Origin: Paenibacillaceae bacterium
GTDB taxonomy: Bacteria; Bacillota; Bacilli; Paenibacillales; NBRC-103111
Assembly: GCA_029256185.1 (NCBI GenBank)
Contig: JAQSYI010000024.1
Coordinates: forward strand, 36,746 to 100,745
DNA: 64,000 nucleotides
Direction of reading: 5' to 3'
The notes under the pieces are model-generated. The model saw only the letters and a program-made list of their open reading frames with translations, was not told the origin of the DNA and made no database searches. The translations under genes and the position numbers were made by a program. How positions within the stretch are numbered: the first letter of the stretch is position 1; each line of letters begins with the position of its first letter. Shown here in pieces: positions 51,628 to 60,010 of this stretch.

Positions 51628-52919
51628 ACTCCGTCCCCCTCCTTCTCAACCCGAATCTCTACTGCACGGGCATGGGCCTGCAGCCCCTCAAAGCGGGCCA
51701 GAGCCGAAATCTGCCCCGCGTCCCGCAGCAGCGCTTCCTTGCTGTAGTAGATCACACTGGATTTTTTGATAAAATCGTCCACGCTAAGCGCCGAAGAAAA
51801 TCTGGCGGTGCCGTTGGTGGGCAGCACATGATTGGGCCCGGCAAAATAGTCGCCCACCGACTCGGAGCTGTACGGTCCAAGGAAGATGGCGCCGGCATTC
51901 GTGATCTTGCCCAAATACTGGAGCGGCTCCCGCACCATCACCTCCAGATGCTCCGGCGCCATCTTGTTGACCACATCAATGCCTTCCTCAAGGGTGGCAA
52001 CGGTGAGAATAGCCCCGTAATCGGCCAGAGATTGCTCCGCGATGGCCCGCCGCGGCAGCAAGGCCACCTGGCGGGCCAGCTCCTGCTGCACCGCCGCTGC
52101 CAGTGCCTGCGACGGCGTGACCAGCACCGCCGACGCCATCTCGTCGTGCTCCGCCTGGGACAGCAGATCCGCCGCCACATAGGCGGGATCAGCCGAGTCA
52201 TCAGCGAGCACGATGATTTCACTGGGGCCCGCGATGCTGTCGATGTCCACCACGCCGTACACGTAGCGTTTGGCGAGAGCGACATAGATGTTGCCGGGCC
52301 CCACAATCTTATCCACGGCCGGAATCTGCTCCGTGCCGTAAGCCAGGGCGGCCACCGCCTGGGCGCCGCCCACCCGGTACACCTCGTGTACCCCCGCCTC
52401 CGCGGCTGCCACGAGGATATAGGGGTTGACGCCCTCTACTCCTGCCGTGGCCGGGGGCGTCACCATGGCAATCTCCGGCACCCCGGCCACCTGTGCCGGA
52501 ATCGCGTTCATCAGCACCGACGAGGGGTACGCCGCCTTGCCGCCGGGGACATACAGTCCCACCCGCTGTAAGGGGCGGATCACCTGCCCCAGCATGGTGC
52601 CGTCTTGCTTCAGATCCATCCACGACTCCCGCTTCTGCTTCTCGTGGAATGAACGGATATTCACCGCCGCTTCGCGGATGGCTGTTACAAACTCCGGCTC
52701 CACCTGCCCGTACGCCGCTTCAATCTCCGCTTCCGTCAGACGGAACGTCTCCACCTCCGAACGGTCGAAGCGCCGGGAATATTCCTTCAGAGCCGCGTCC
52801 CCTCCTGAACGGACACCTTCAATGATTTCCTTAACCGCTTGATTCTGCTCGGGAGTGCCGTACTCCACCTCCCGGTGTATCGCAAATTCCGCCGCCGGCA
52901 CAATCCGCACCACTGCCAT
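51624..52919 (-). CDS. hisD: Histidinol dehydrogenase
   Basis: The 431-residue product has the signatures VPGGKAAYPSSVLMNAIPA, VGGAQAVAALAYGTEQIP, KIVGPGNIYVALAKRYV, IAGPSEI and SQAEHDEMA, with GPNHVLPT near the C-terminus. It carries out the last two steps of histidine synthesis. It is separated from hisG by a tandem repeat, described separately. Confidence 0.97.
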   Translation of the reverse strand: MAVVRIVPAAEFAIHREVEYGTPEQNQAVKEIIEGVRSGGDAALKEYSRRFDRSEVETFRLTEAEIEAAYGQVEPEFVTAIREAAVNIRSFHEKQKRESWMDLKQDGTMLGQVIRPLQRVGLYVPGGKAAYPSSVLMNAIPAQVAGVPEIAMVTPPATAGVEGVNPYILVAAAEAGVHEVYRVGGAQAVAALAYGTEQIPAVDKIVGPGNIYVALAKRYVYGVVDIDSIAGPSEIIVLADDSADPAYVAADLLSQAEHDEMASAVLVTPSQALAAAVQQELARQVALLPRRAIAEQSLADYGAILTVATLEEGIDVVNKMAPEHLEVMVREPLQYLGKITNAGAIFLGPYSSESVGDYFAGPNHVLPTNGTARFSSALSVDDFIKKSSVIYYSKEALLRDAGQISALARFEGLQAHARAVEIRVEKEGDGV

Positions 52920-52940
52920 ATGTCCACCCTCTCCCTAGAT

Positions 52941-53102
52941 ACCCCACAAAGTGATGTTAATGCTCCGATGCTTATTCCTGGTACTTTGCGGGGGCCCCAG
53001 TTTTTTTACCCCACAAAGTGACGCTAATGCTCCGATGCTTATTCCTGGTACTTTGCGGGGACCCCAGTTTTTTTCACCCCACAAAGTGACGTTGCTTCGA
53101 TG
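52941..53102. repeat. Tandem repeat inside the his operon, 2.4 copies of a 67-68 bp unit
   Basis: Units start at 52941, 53008 and 53076 with ACCCCACAAAGTGA and share GCTCCGATGCTTATTCCTGG, then ACTTTGCGGGG and CCCCAG plus T7. Within a unit CCCCACAAAGT and ACTTTGCGGGG can pair, so each copy can fold. The third copy is truncated and runs into the hisG 3' end. The repeat fills nearly the whole hisG-hisD gap. Confidence 0.9.
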
Positions 53103-53107
53103 CTTAT

Positions 53108-53752
53108 TTACTTCATCACAGCCGTTTCCCGGCCTGTAATAACCTCCTGGAGACGGTCGCACAGATCCTGCACCCGCTCATTCTTCATGCGGTAGCTGAC
53201 CCGGTTGGCGATCAGACGGCTGGTAATGGAGAAGATCTGCTCCATCTCCACCAGTCCGTTCTCCACAATCGTTGCTCCCGTCTCCACCATATCCACAATC
53301 CGGTCCGCCAGTCCGATCAGGGGCGCCAGCTCAATCGAACCGTTGAGCTTGATCACATTGACCTGCTGACCCCGCTCCCGGAAATACTGCGAAGCCACAT
53401 TGGGATACTTGGTGGCCACCTTCAGATTAATAGCAGGCTTCCAGTCCGGCAGGCCAATCACGGACATGCGGCAGCGGGCAATCCCCAAGTCCAAGAGCTC
53501 ATACACATCCCGGTTCTCCTCCATCAGCACATCCTTGCCCACTATGCCAATATCGGCGGCGCCATACTCTACATAGGTAGCCACATCCACCGGCTTCGCC
53601 ATAATAAACTCAAATCCCGCTTCCGGCACGGAGATAATCAGCTTCCGGGAATCCTCCAGATCATCCGGGACAGCAAACCCGGCTTCTTGAAACAGCTTGA
53701 TAGCAGGCCGGTTAATCCTTCCTTTGGGCATGGCAATCTTCAGTATGTCCAA
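53108..53752 (-). CDS. hisG: ATP phosphoribosyltransferase, short form
   Basis: The best ribosome fit is TTG at 53752, nine bases after GGAGG; an ATG at 53761 abuts that site. About 214 residues: KIAMPKGRINRPA, PDDLEDSRKLI, YVEYGAADIGIVGKD, and the PRPP loop in DMVETGATIVENGL. This HisG-S form lacks the regulatory C-terminal domain and works with HisZ. The start overlaps the 3' end of hisZ by about 40 bp in another frame. Confidence 0.95.
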   Translation of the reverse strand: MDILKIAMPKGRINRPAIKLFQEAGFAVPDDLEDSRKLIISVPEAGFEFIMAKPVDVATYVEYGAADIGIVGKDVLMEENRDVYELLDLGIARCRMSVIGLPDWKPAINLKVATKYPNVASQYFRERGQQVNVIKLNGSIELAPLIGLADRIVDMVETGATIVENGLVEMEQIFSITSRLIANRVSYRMKNERVQDLCDRLQEVITGRETAVMK

Positions 53753-54977
53753 GCAACCCATCCTCCTGTTCCTTAGGCTTGCAGCAGTCTTCATAGAAAC
53801 CCGCCACTTCCTGGTACACGCAGCCTTCGTACCAAAAGCTTCCTTCCCCAAACGGCTCAAGCACCGGCTTAACGAGAACACAGCGGGTCTCCACCCGGAT
53901 GCCGTCCTGCTTGCGAAGCTCTGTCGCAGCCTGCAGCGCCTCCGTGCGGCAATGGGGAGAATAAACCACCAGCACCCGCCTGACCGCTTCCGGCTGCTCA
54001 TGCGCCGCTTCGAGAATCCGCGTAGTCTTCAGGGCAAAGCCGGTAGCTGTCGCCTCCCGCCCGAATTGCCGCAGCAGATTATCGTAGCGGCCCCCGCTCA
54101 CAACGGGGAACCCCAGATCCGCGGCATAACCCTCAAAGGTCATGCCGGTGTAATAAGAGAAATCACCGATCATCGTCAGATCAATCAGCACATGCTGGCT
54201 GACCCCGTATGCCTTCAGCACTTCGTAGATCTCGCACAGATGGCGGATGGAATCCTGCGCCAGTTCGTTTCTTGTCAGTCCCCGGGCCTGCTCGCATATC
54301 TCCGCTCCGCCCCGCAAACGGAGAATGGCCTCCAGCTCCTTCTGCATGGAAGCCTCCAGCGTAAAAGCGCGCAGTTGCTGACGGTATCCCACATAGTCCC
54401 GGTTCAGCAGACACTCCTTGAGAGCCTTCTGCTCCGCCTCGCGGCCATTCAGCGTTTCATGGAACAAACCGTTCAAGAAGCCCGTATGCCCGAGCGCAAT
54501 CTTGAAGGTGCTCACGCCGGCAGCCTGGAGCGAGGCTATGGCCAGGGCGATTACCTCCGCGTCCGCCTCCGACGATCCGTCGCCAACCAGTTCCGCGCCT
54601 GTCTGGAAGAACTCCGACTCCCGGCCTGCTTCCTCTTCAAAAGCACGAAATACATTGGCATGGTAGGATAAGCGCAGCGGGAAGGCATGCTCCTTCATCA
54701 GAGAAGCCACAACCCGGGCGATTGGAGCCGTCACATCAGGACGGAGCACCAGCGTCCGCCCGTTCTGATCCAGCAGCTTGAACATCTTCTTATCTTCAGT
54801 GGAGCTTGCTACCCCGACGGTATCATAGAACTCCAGCGTTGGCGTAATGATCTGATTGTAGCCCCACTTTTTCATACATTCCAGCACGCGAAACTCGATG
54901 CTCCTCAGCTTTGCAACCGCCTCCGGCAAATAATCCTTCACACCTGTAGGCTTTTCAAACACCTTAGGCTTTGACAA
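53712..54977 (-). CDS. hisZ: ATP phosphoribosyltransferase regulatory subunit
   Basis: The product resembles a class II histidyl-tRNA synthetase core: KPTGVKDYLPEAVAKL, motif-2-like TLVLRPDVTAPIARVVA, and DFSYYTGMTFEGYAADLG with VSGGRYDNLL. It is the partner of short HisG. AGGTGAG before a TTG at 54977 fits best; a GTG at 54986 is the alternative. About 421 residues. It is the first gene of the his operon. Confidence 0.95.
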   Translation of the reverse strand: MSKPKVFEKPTGVKDYLPEAVAKLRSIEFRVLECMKKWGYNQIITPTLEFYDTVGVASSTEDKKMFKLLDQNGRTLVLRPDVTAPIARVVASLMKEHAFPLRLSYHANVFRAFEEEAGRESEFFQTGAELVGDGSSEADAEVIALAIASLQAAGVSTFKIALGHTGFLNGLFHETLNGREAEQKALKECLLNRDYVGYRQQLRAFTLEASMQKELEAILRLRGGAEICEQARGLTRNELAQDSIRHLCEIYEVLKAYGVSQHVLIDLTMIGDFSYYTGMTFEGYAADLGFPVVSGGRYDNLLRQFGREATATGFALKTTRILEAAHEQPEAVRRVLVVYSPHCRTEALQAATELRKQDGIRVETRCVLVKPVLEPFGEGSFWYEGCVYQEVAGFYEDCCKPKEQEDGLLGHTEDCHAQRKD

Positions 54978-55178
54978 TCCTCTCACCTCATGTCCAAAAT
55001 CATCTTCCCGTCCCTTCGATCTGGAAACAGGGGTCCAAGCTCTATTTTAACACAACATGGAAGCTCCAAGCTTGTTCAAAAGCTCATTTCCAGCTTTACT
55101 CCTGAGTGATATCTTATAGAACCACTGCTTCTCTCTAAACGAGAAATGGCGTACACTAATTTTCATCAACAGCACTCG

Positions 55179-55210
55179 CTTTAGTATGTTACCATACTAC
55201 CAAACTAAAG
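55179..55210. promoter_or_regulatory. Nested palindromes just downstream of the his promoter
   Basis: CTTTAGT (55179) pairs with ACTAAAG (55204), and inside it AGTATG-TTAC-CATACT is a second perfect inverted repeat. The element begins close to the predicted transcription start, so it could be the operator of a his repressor or a 5' hairpin in the leader. I found no T-box motif in the ~225-nt leader. Confidence 0.6.
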
Positions 55211-55222
55211 TGTTTAGACGTA

Positions 55223-55251
55223 ACTATACCACGGCAGGAAAGAAGCGTCAA
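55223..55251 (-). promoter_or_regulatory. Promoter of the histidine operon
   Basis: On the minus strand TTGACG, 17 bp, TATAGT, about 240 bp before hisZ. Apart from this promoter, the palindromes and the terminator at 55337-55370, nothing was recognised in the 476-bp gap 54978-55453. Confidence 0.75.
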
Positions 55252-55336
55252 TGCCCCATTCCCTCTTTCTCTATCCGTCAGAGCAGCCCCCGCCCCCGAC
55301 GGAACATCTCCGCAACGCTTCTTGCCTCATCATGCC

Positions 55337-55370
55337 AAAAAAACCTTGAATGGCCGCCGCCCCCAAGGTT
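55337..55370 (-). terminator. Terminator of the hprK-lgt-ppaX-acyltransferase unit
   Basis: The minus strand shows AACCTTG ... CAAGGTT with a G/C-rich 15-nt loop, followed by T residues. Confidence 0.75.
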
Positions 55371-55453
55371 TGCTGCAAGGTTTGCTGTTATGTTATGCTG
55401 CGCCGTTATCCATTAACCCCGCGGCTTGTTTCCATCAGCTGAGAGGGCTCTGA

Positions 55454-55969
55454 CTAATCGGGACTGCCAGGCTCCTGCCCGTTCCCCGGACGGATCACCT
55501 GCAGCGGATTGCCGGCCACGAAGCTGTAGGGCTCCACATCCTTGTGCACTACGGCACCCGCTCCCACTACGGCAAAATCGCCGATGGTCACCCCCGGCAG
55601 AATCGTGCAGTTAGCCCCGATCATCACATTCCGGCCAATGCTCACAGGTCCCAGCCTATATTCATGAATCAGATACTCATGAGCCAGAATAGTGCTGTTA
55701 TAGCCAATAATGGAGTTATCGCCAACGGAAATCTTCTCCGGAAAGAATACATCCACCATCACCATCAGCGCGAAGGAGGTATGCTTGCCCACCTTCATTC
55801 CCAGCACATGACGATAAATCCAATTTTTCACCGGCAGAGACGGGCAATATCTGCTGATCTGAATAAAAACAAAATTGCGGACGGCCTTCCATCTATTCAC
55901 GGTTCTATAAACTTGCCATAGAGCGTTAGGACCCTCCGTTGGAAACCGCTCCGTCCTTCTCACCTTCAT
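55454..55969 (-). CDS. Hexapeptide-repeat acyltransferase (YvoF-like)
   Basis: The 171-residue product shows left-handed beta-helix hexapeptide repeats (ISVGDNSIIGYNSTI, VSIGRNVMIGANCTILPGV, IGDFAVVGAGAVV) and the terminal VAGNPLQVI typical of sugar O-acetyltransferases. It overlaps ppaX by four bases and holds the position of yvoF in Bacillus. The acceptor is unknown. Confidence 0.9.
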   Translation of the reverse strand: MKVRRTERFPTEGPNALWQVYRTVNRWKAVRNFVFIQISRYCPSLPVKNWIYRHVLGMKVGKHTSFALMVMVDVFFPEKISVGDNSIIGYNSTILAHEYLIHEYRLGPVSIGRNVMIGANCTILPGVTIGDFAVVGAGAVVHKDVEPYSFVAGNPLQVIRPGNGQEPGSPD

Positions 55970-56616
55970 CCCTCACCTTTCACACCGCAGAGCGCCAGCA
56001 GCTCCCGCATATCCCGAATCATATAATCCGGTTTGAATTGCTCCAGGAATTCCTCGCCCTTGGCAGCCCACGATACACCAGCCACCCGGATTCCGGCATT
56101 CTGCGCCGCCATAATATCATACTGGCTGTCTCCTACCATGAGCGTTGCACCCGGATCGGCCCCAAGCTCAGCTATTGCCTTAAGGATTCCCTCCTGATGA
56201 GGCTTAGGGTTGGTCACGTCCTCCACCGTCACAATACTTTGCAGATAATCCGTCAGCTTGAAGCGGTTAAGTCCCATCAGGGAGGTTCTGCGGACCTTGC
56301 TCGTCACTACTCCCAGCTTGACCCCTGCCTGGCTTAACCGCTCCAGCACCTCTCCTACATAAGGAAAGTCCATAATCAGATCATCATGGCGGCTGATGTT
56401 ATGTGCTCTGTATTTGGTAATGAAGGGCTCCACATTTTCCCGTCCGGTATAATCCCTCATCTGGTCGACGAGAGTCCGTCCGAAATTCGCGATAATATCC
56501 TCACGTGTATATTCCCGCGGCGTTTCACCCTTCAGGGTATGGAGAAAACTGTCTACAATCAATTCATTGGTATTCAAAATCGTTCCATCCAGATCAAACA
56601 ACACGGCTGTAAACAT
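55966..56616 (-). CDS. ppaX: Pyrophosphatase PpaX, HAD family
   Basis: The 216-residue HAD hydrolase has the nucleophile motif LFDLDGTILNTNELI, GVVTSKVRRTS and the C-terminal VGDSQYDIMAAQNAG. PpaX clears pyrophosphate produced when HprK dephosphorylates Ser46 of HPr/Crh. Its place behind hprK and lgt supports the assignment over phosphoglycolate phosphatase. Confidence 0.93.
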   Translation of the reverse strand: MFTAVLFDLDGTILNTNELIVDSFLHTLKGETPREYTREDIIANFGRTLVDQMRDYTGRENVEPFITKYRAHNISRHDDLIMDFPYVGEVLERLSQAGVKLGVVTSKVRRTSLMGLNRFKLTDYLQSIVTVEDVTNPKPHQEGILKAIAELGADPGATLMVGDSQYDIMAAQNAGIRVAGVSWAAKGEEFLEQFKPDYMIRDMRELLALCGVKGEG

Positions 56617-56682
56617 TCTGGTCCTCCTATCGGTGCTTAGGAGCTGCGGGGAAATAAGTGTAATTTATTTAATCGCAGTCTC

Positions 56683-57663
56683 TTAAGACTCACTTTGCGG
56701 GTTCTCTTGTGCAACGGCACTCGGAGCTGTCCCGCCGCTCTGATCATCTGGCTGCTTCCGGGAGGACACAATAGGGTCATGATATCGGGGCAGCTCTGCC
56801 CCATACTTTCTGCGGCGTACGACGATGAACACTACCGCTGCAAGTATAAGCGCAATGCCTACCAGTTGGGAGGTACGCACATTACCGTAAGCCATGTTAC
56901 CCGCTTCGAAGAACAGCGTCATGGGAGCCCAGATGCCATCCATCAGACTTGCGAGCCAAGCCGGTCCGTCAAAAGCCAGACTGTCTGTCCGCAACCCTTC
57001 GATGAAGAAACGCCCGACAGAATACCAGATGAAATAACTGGCGAACAACTCTCCCGCGCGAAGAAACGGCCTGCGCCGCAGCCAGATAAGCACCAGTATG
57101 CCAAGCAGATTCCAAAGTGATTCGTACAAGAAGGTGGGATGGTAGAACACTCCGCCAATATTCATCTGATCCACAATAAAGTCAGGCAGGAATAATCTGT
57201 CTCTCAGAAACGACTCGGCCACAGGCCCGCCGTGAGCCTCCTGATTGACAAAATTGCCCCAGCGCCCAATCATCTGTCCCGCTAGCAGGCTGGGGGCACA
57301 GATGTCGGCAATTCTCAGAAAGTTGTAGCCCTTTTTCTTGCAATAGATGGATACGCCGATTACCGCGCCGATCAGCGCTCCATATATGGCAATACCGCCG
57401 TTCCATATGGCGAAAATATCAAGCAAATTGTCCTTATAATCATCCCATGTAAACGCCACATAATAGATACGGGCGCCTACGATGGCAGACGGTACGCCAA
57501 TAAGCAGCAAATCCATAAAAAAATCAGGAACAATCTTGAATCTTTTTCCCTCAAGAATGGCCAGATACAGGCCAACCAGGGCGGCTGTCCCCAGGATAAT
57601 ACCGTACCAATGAACATTTATGGGTCCAAGGGAAAACGCTATGCGGTCAAGTGCCAAAGGCAT
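56683..57663 (-). CDS. lgt: Prolipoprotein diacylglyceryl transferase
   Basis: The ATG at 57663 follows AAGGAG and is preferred over one nine codons earlier. The 326-residue membrane enzyme has the signature GRWGNFVNQEAHGG, HPTFLYESLWNL and GRFFIEGLRTDSL, and an extended hydrophilic tail after the last membrane segment. It attaches diacylglycerol to the lipobox Cys of lipoproteins such as the three binding proteins here. Confidence 0.96.
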   Translation of the reverse strand: MPLALDRIAFSLGPINVHWYGIILGTAALVGLYLAILEGKRFKIVPDFFMDLLLIGVPSAIVGARIYYVAFTWDDYKDNLLDIFAIWNGGIAIYGALIGAVIGVSIYCKKKGYNFLRIADICAPSLLAGQMIGRWGNFVNQEAHGGPVAESFLRDRLFLPDFIVDQMNIGGVFYHPTFLYESLWNLLGILVLIWLRRRPFLRAGELFASYFIWYSVGRFFIEGLRTDSLAFDGPAWLASLMDGIWAPMTLFFEAGNMAYGNVRTSQLVGIALILAAVVFIVVRRRKYGAELPRYHDPIVSSRKQPDDQSGGTAPSAVAQENPQSES

Positions 57664-57720
57664 GTGTTGCCGCTCCTTCCTCTCCCGCATCAGGCGGGAA
57701 TGCTCTTTTTGTAAAATGCT

Positions 57721-58656
57721 TTAGTCCTCATCCATATCTTCATTAATGGTTTCCGTCAGCTTGTTGGTAAATTGAAGCGCGGCATTGAATCCCATTCGTT
57801 TCAGACGGTAATTCATCGCAGCCACTTCTATAATAACTGCCAAATTTCGGCCTGGACGCACCGGAATCGTTACCAACGGAACGTCCGTCTCAATAATGCG
57901 GGTCACTTCCTCATCCAATCCAAGACGATCGTACTGCTTGTCCTGCTGCCAGGTCTCCAGCTTGATGACCACATTGATTTTGGTGTTATTGCGGACGGCC
58001 CCGGCTCCGAACAAGGTCATGACATTGATAATACCTACGCCGCGGATTTCAAGTAGATGCTTGATCAACTCCGGAGCATTGCCGATAAGCACATTCTCGG
58101 CTGTCTGGCGGATTTCCACTGCATCATCGGCAATCAGACGATGCCCGCGCTTCACCAATTCCAGCGCCGTTTCGCTCTTGCCTATCCCGCTGCTGCCGGA
58201 TATTAATATGCCGATGCCGTATACGTCAACCAATACTCCGTGGATTGTAGTGGAGGGAGCCAATTTATGCTCCAGGAAATCCGTGATTTGTCCCGCCAAG
58301 GTTGTTGTATTCACATTACTTCTAAGCACTGCGAGCCCGCAGGAACTGGAGGCTTGAATCAGCTCAATGGGCACATCCAGCCCACGGGTAACGACGATGC
58401 AGGGGGTTACCTCCAGACAGAGCTTCTGCATCCTGTCCGTCCGCTCTGCGGCAGGCAACCGCTCAAAGAAGGCCAGCTCTGTCTTTCCCAGAATCTGCAC
58501 CCGATCCTCCGGATGGTATTCAAAGTAACCGGCCATTTCCAAGCCCGGCCGGCATAAATCAGCAACTTCAATTGTCCGCTTCAGTCCCTCTTCGCCACTG
58601 ACCACTTCCATCTGGAATTTATTAGCCAGATCGCTGACTTTTACTTTTTTGGGCAT
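57721..58656 (-). CDS. hprK: HPr kinase/phosphorylase
   Basis: The 311-residue product has the Walker A motif GSSGIGKSETALEL, the signature LEIRGVGIINV and VRPGRNLAVIIEVAA. It phosphorylates or dephosphorylates Ser46 of HPr and Crh, setting catabolite repression. AAGGAG precedes the ATG. A perfect palindrome TACCATGGTA (58686-58695) lies ~30 bp upstream and may overlap the promoter. Confidence 0.97.
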   Translation of the reverse strand: MPKKVKVSDLANKFQMEVVSGEEGLKRTIEVADLCRPGLEMAGYFEYHPEDRVQILGKTELAFFERLPAAERTDRMQKLCLEVTPCIVVTRGLDVPIELIQASSSCGLAVLRSNVNTTTLAGQITDFLEHKLAPSTTIHGVLVDVYGIGILISGSSGIGKSETALELVKRGHRLIADDAVEIRQTAENVLIGNAPELIKHLLEIRGVGIINVMTLFGAGAVRNNTKINVVIKLETWQQDKQYDRLGLDEEVTRIIETDVPLVTIPVRPGRNLAVIIEVAAMNYRLKRMGFNAALQFTNKLTETINEDMDED

Positions 58657-58740
58657 GTCCTTTGATCTCCTTTATATACCAATAGTACCATGGTATAAGA
58701 ATTACTCGCATAAATCAACATTTGCGGTTAATGAGCAACG

Positions 58741-58766
58741 AAAAAGCCGGCTGTTGCCAGCCGGCT
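58741..58766 (-). terminator. Terminator of the MsmX/UgpC gene
   Basis: The minus strand reads AGCCGGCTG-GCAA-CAGCCGGCT followed by TTTTC: a 9-bp perfect stem with tetraloop, 22 bp beyond the stop codon. Confidence 0.9.
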
Positions 58767-58788
58767 TGCTTATTCACAACTTCATTTA

Positions 58789-59910
58789 TTATTTGGAGAA
58801 AATAGATTCGCTTGTTTCCTTGTCGAAGAAATGTACCTTGTTCATGTCGAATGCCAGCTTCACAGTCATACCGTCCTTGGTTCCGGAACGGCCGTCAACA
58901 CGGGCTACAACAGTATCAGTACCCAGACCGGCCAAGTGAAGGAACATTTCGTGGCCCAGGTTTTCGGTTACTTCTACATGTGCACTAACAATTGTGTTAG
59001 GGGAAGCTTCCAGGAATACAGGCTCTTCATGAATGTCTTCGGAACGAAGACCGAAGATAACTTCCTTACCAACATAACCTTTGTCGCGAAGAATCTTTGC
59101 CTTACCACCTGGAACTTCTACACGAATGCCGCTGGCCTTGAAGTACAAGTTGCCGCCCTCATCGCTCAGGGTACCATTAACAAAGTTCATGGAAGGTGTT
59201 CCGATGAAACCGGCAACGAACATGTTAACCGGGAAGTTGTACATTTCATCCGGAGTAGCAGCTTGCTGGATAACACCTGCTTCCATAACTACGATCCGGT
59301 CACCCATGGTCAAGGCTTCGGTTTGGTCATGCGTTACGTAGATGAACGTGGTTTCAAGACGCTTGTGCAGCTTCAGGATTTCTGTACGCATCGCAACACG
59401 GAGTTTAGCGTCCAAGTTGGAGAGCGGTTCGTCCATCAGGAACACTTGCGGTTCACGCACGATGGCGCGGCCCAGAGCAACACGTTGACGTTGACCACCG
59501 GACAGAGCCTTAGGCTTACGGTCCAGCAAATGCTCGATATCAAGAATTTTAGCTGCTTGACGCACGCGGGCATCAATGTCAGCCTTTTTGAATTTACGCA
59601 GCTTCAAACCAAAAGCCATATTTTGATAAACGTTCATATGAGGGTACAAAGCGTAAGATTGGAACACCATTGCGATGTCGCGATCTTTAGGGGCAACGTC
59701 ATTAACCAGACGGTCGCCGATGTACAGTTCACCGGATGTAATTTCTTCCAGACCTGCGATCATACGAAGAGTTGTGGACTTACCGCAACCGGAACCGCCT
59801 ACCAATACAACGAATTCCTTATCTTTAATATCCAAATGGAAGTCCTTAACGGTTGGTTCGGTATTCCCTGCATAAGTCTTAACGATATGGTGTAAGCGTA
59901 CGCCTGCCAT
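58789..59910 (-). CDS. Multi-sugar ABC importer ATPase, MsmX/UgpC type
   Basis: The 373-residue ATPase has Walker A GGSGCGKSTTLRM, the Q-loop FQSYALYPHM, signature LSGGQRQRVALGRA, Walker B VFLMDEPLSNLD, the switch His in YVTHDQTEA, and the C-terminal regulatory beta domain of MalK/MsmX proteins. GGGAGGA precedes the ATG. It stands alone without permeases, as the shared ATPase MsmX does in Bacillus, and is the likely motor for the three ATPase-less importers in the window. Confidence 0.95.
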   Translation of the reverse strand: MAGVRLHHIVKTYAGNTEPTVKDFHLDIKDKEFVVLVGGSGCGKSTTLRMIAGLEEITSGELYIGDRLVNDVAPKDRDIAMVFQSYALYPHMNVYQNMAFGLKLRKFKKADIDARVRQAAKILDIEHLLDRKPKALSGGQRQRVALGRAIVREPQVFLMDEPLSNLDAKLRVAMRTEILKLHKRLETTFIYVTHDQTEALTMGDRIVVMEAGVIQQAATPDEMYNFPVNMFVAGFIGTPSMNFVNGTLSDEGGNLYFKASGIRVEVPGGKAKILRDKGYVGKEVIFGLRSEDIHEEPVFLEASPNTIVSAHVEVTENLGHEMFLHLAGLGTDTVVARVDGRSGTKDGMTVKLAFDMNKVHFFDKETSESIFSK

Positions 59911-60010
59911 GTTTATATTCCTCCCACATGATCATTTCTTTGTCGTTCTTTTATATACCTATCTTACCCTACAGCGCGTGTTATGACTATGCACAATCCC
60001 TACAAAAAAA

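Noticed and set aside
52935..53162. 75-codon frame over the his-operon repeat
   Set aside because: It only translates the tandem repeat and part of hisG antisense; no start context.
53761..54001. 80-codon N-terminal extension of hisG
   Set aside because: It is the antiparallel-frame reading of the hisZ 3' end; HisG proteins begin at the KIAMPKGR segment, and a GGAGG site marks the later start.
54987..55222. T-box riboswitch in the hisZ leader
   Set aside because: I searched for the conserved GGTGGNACCGCG-type T-box sequence and an antiterminator on the minus strand and saw neither.
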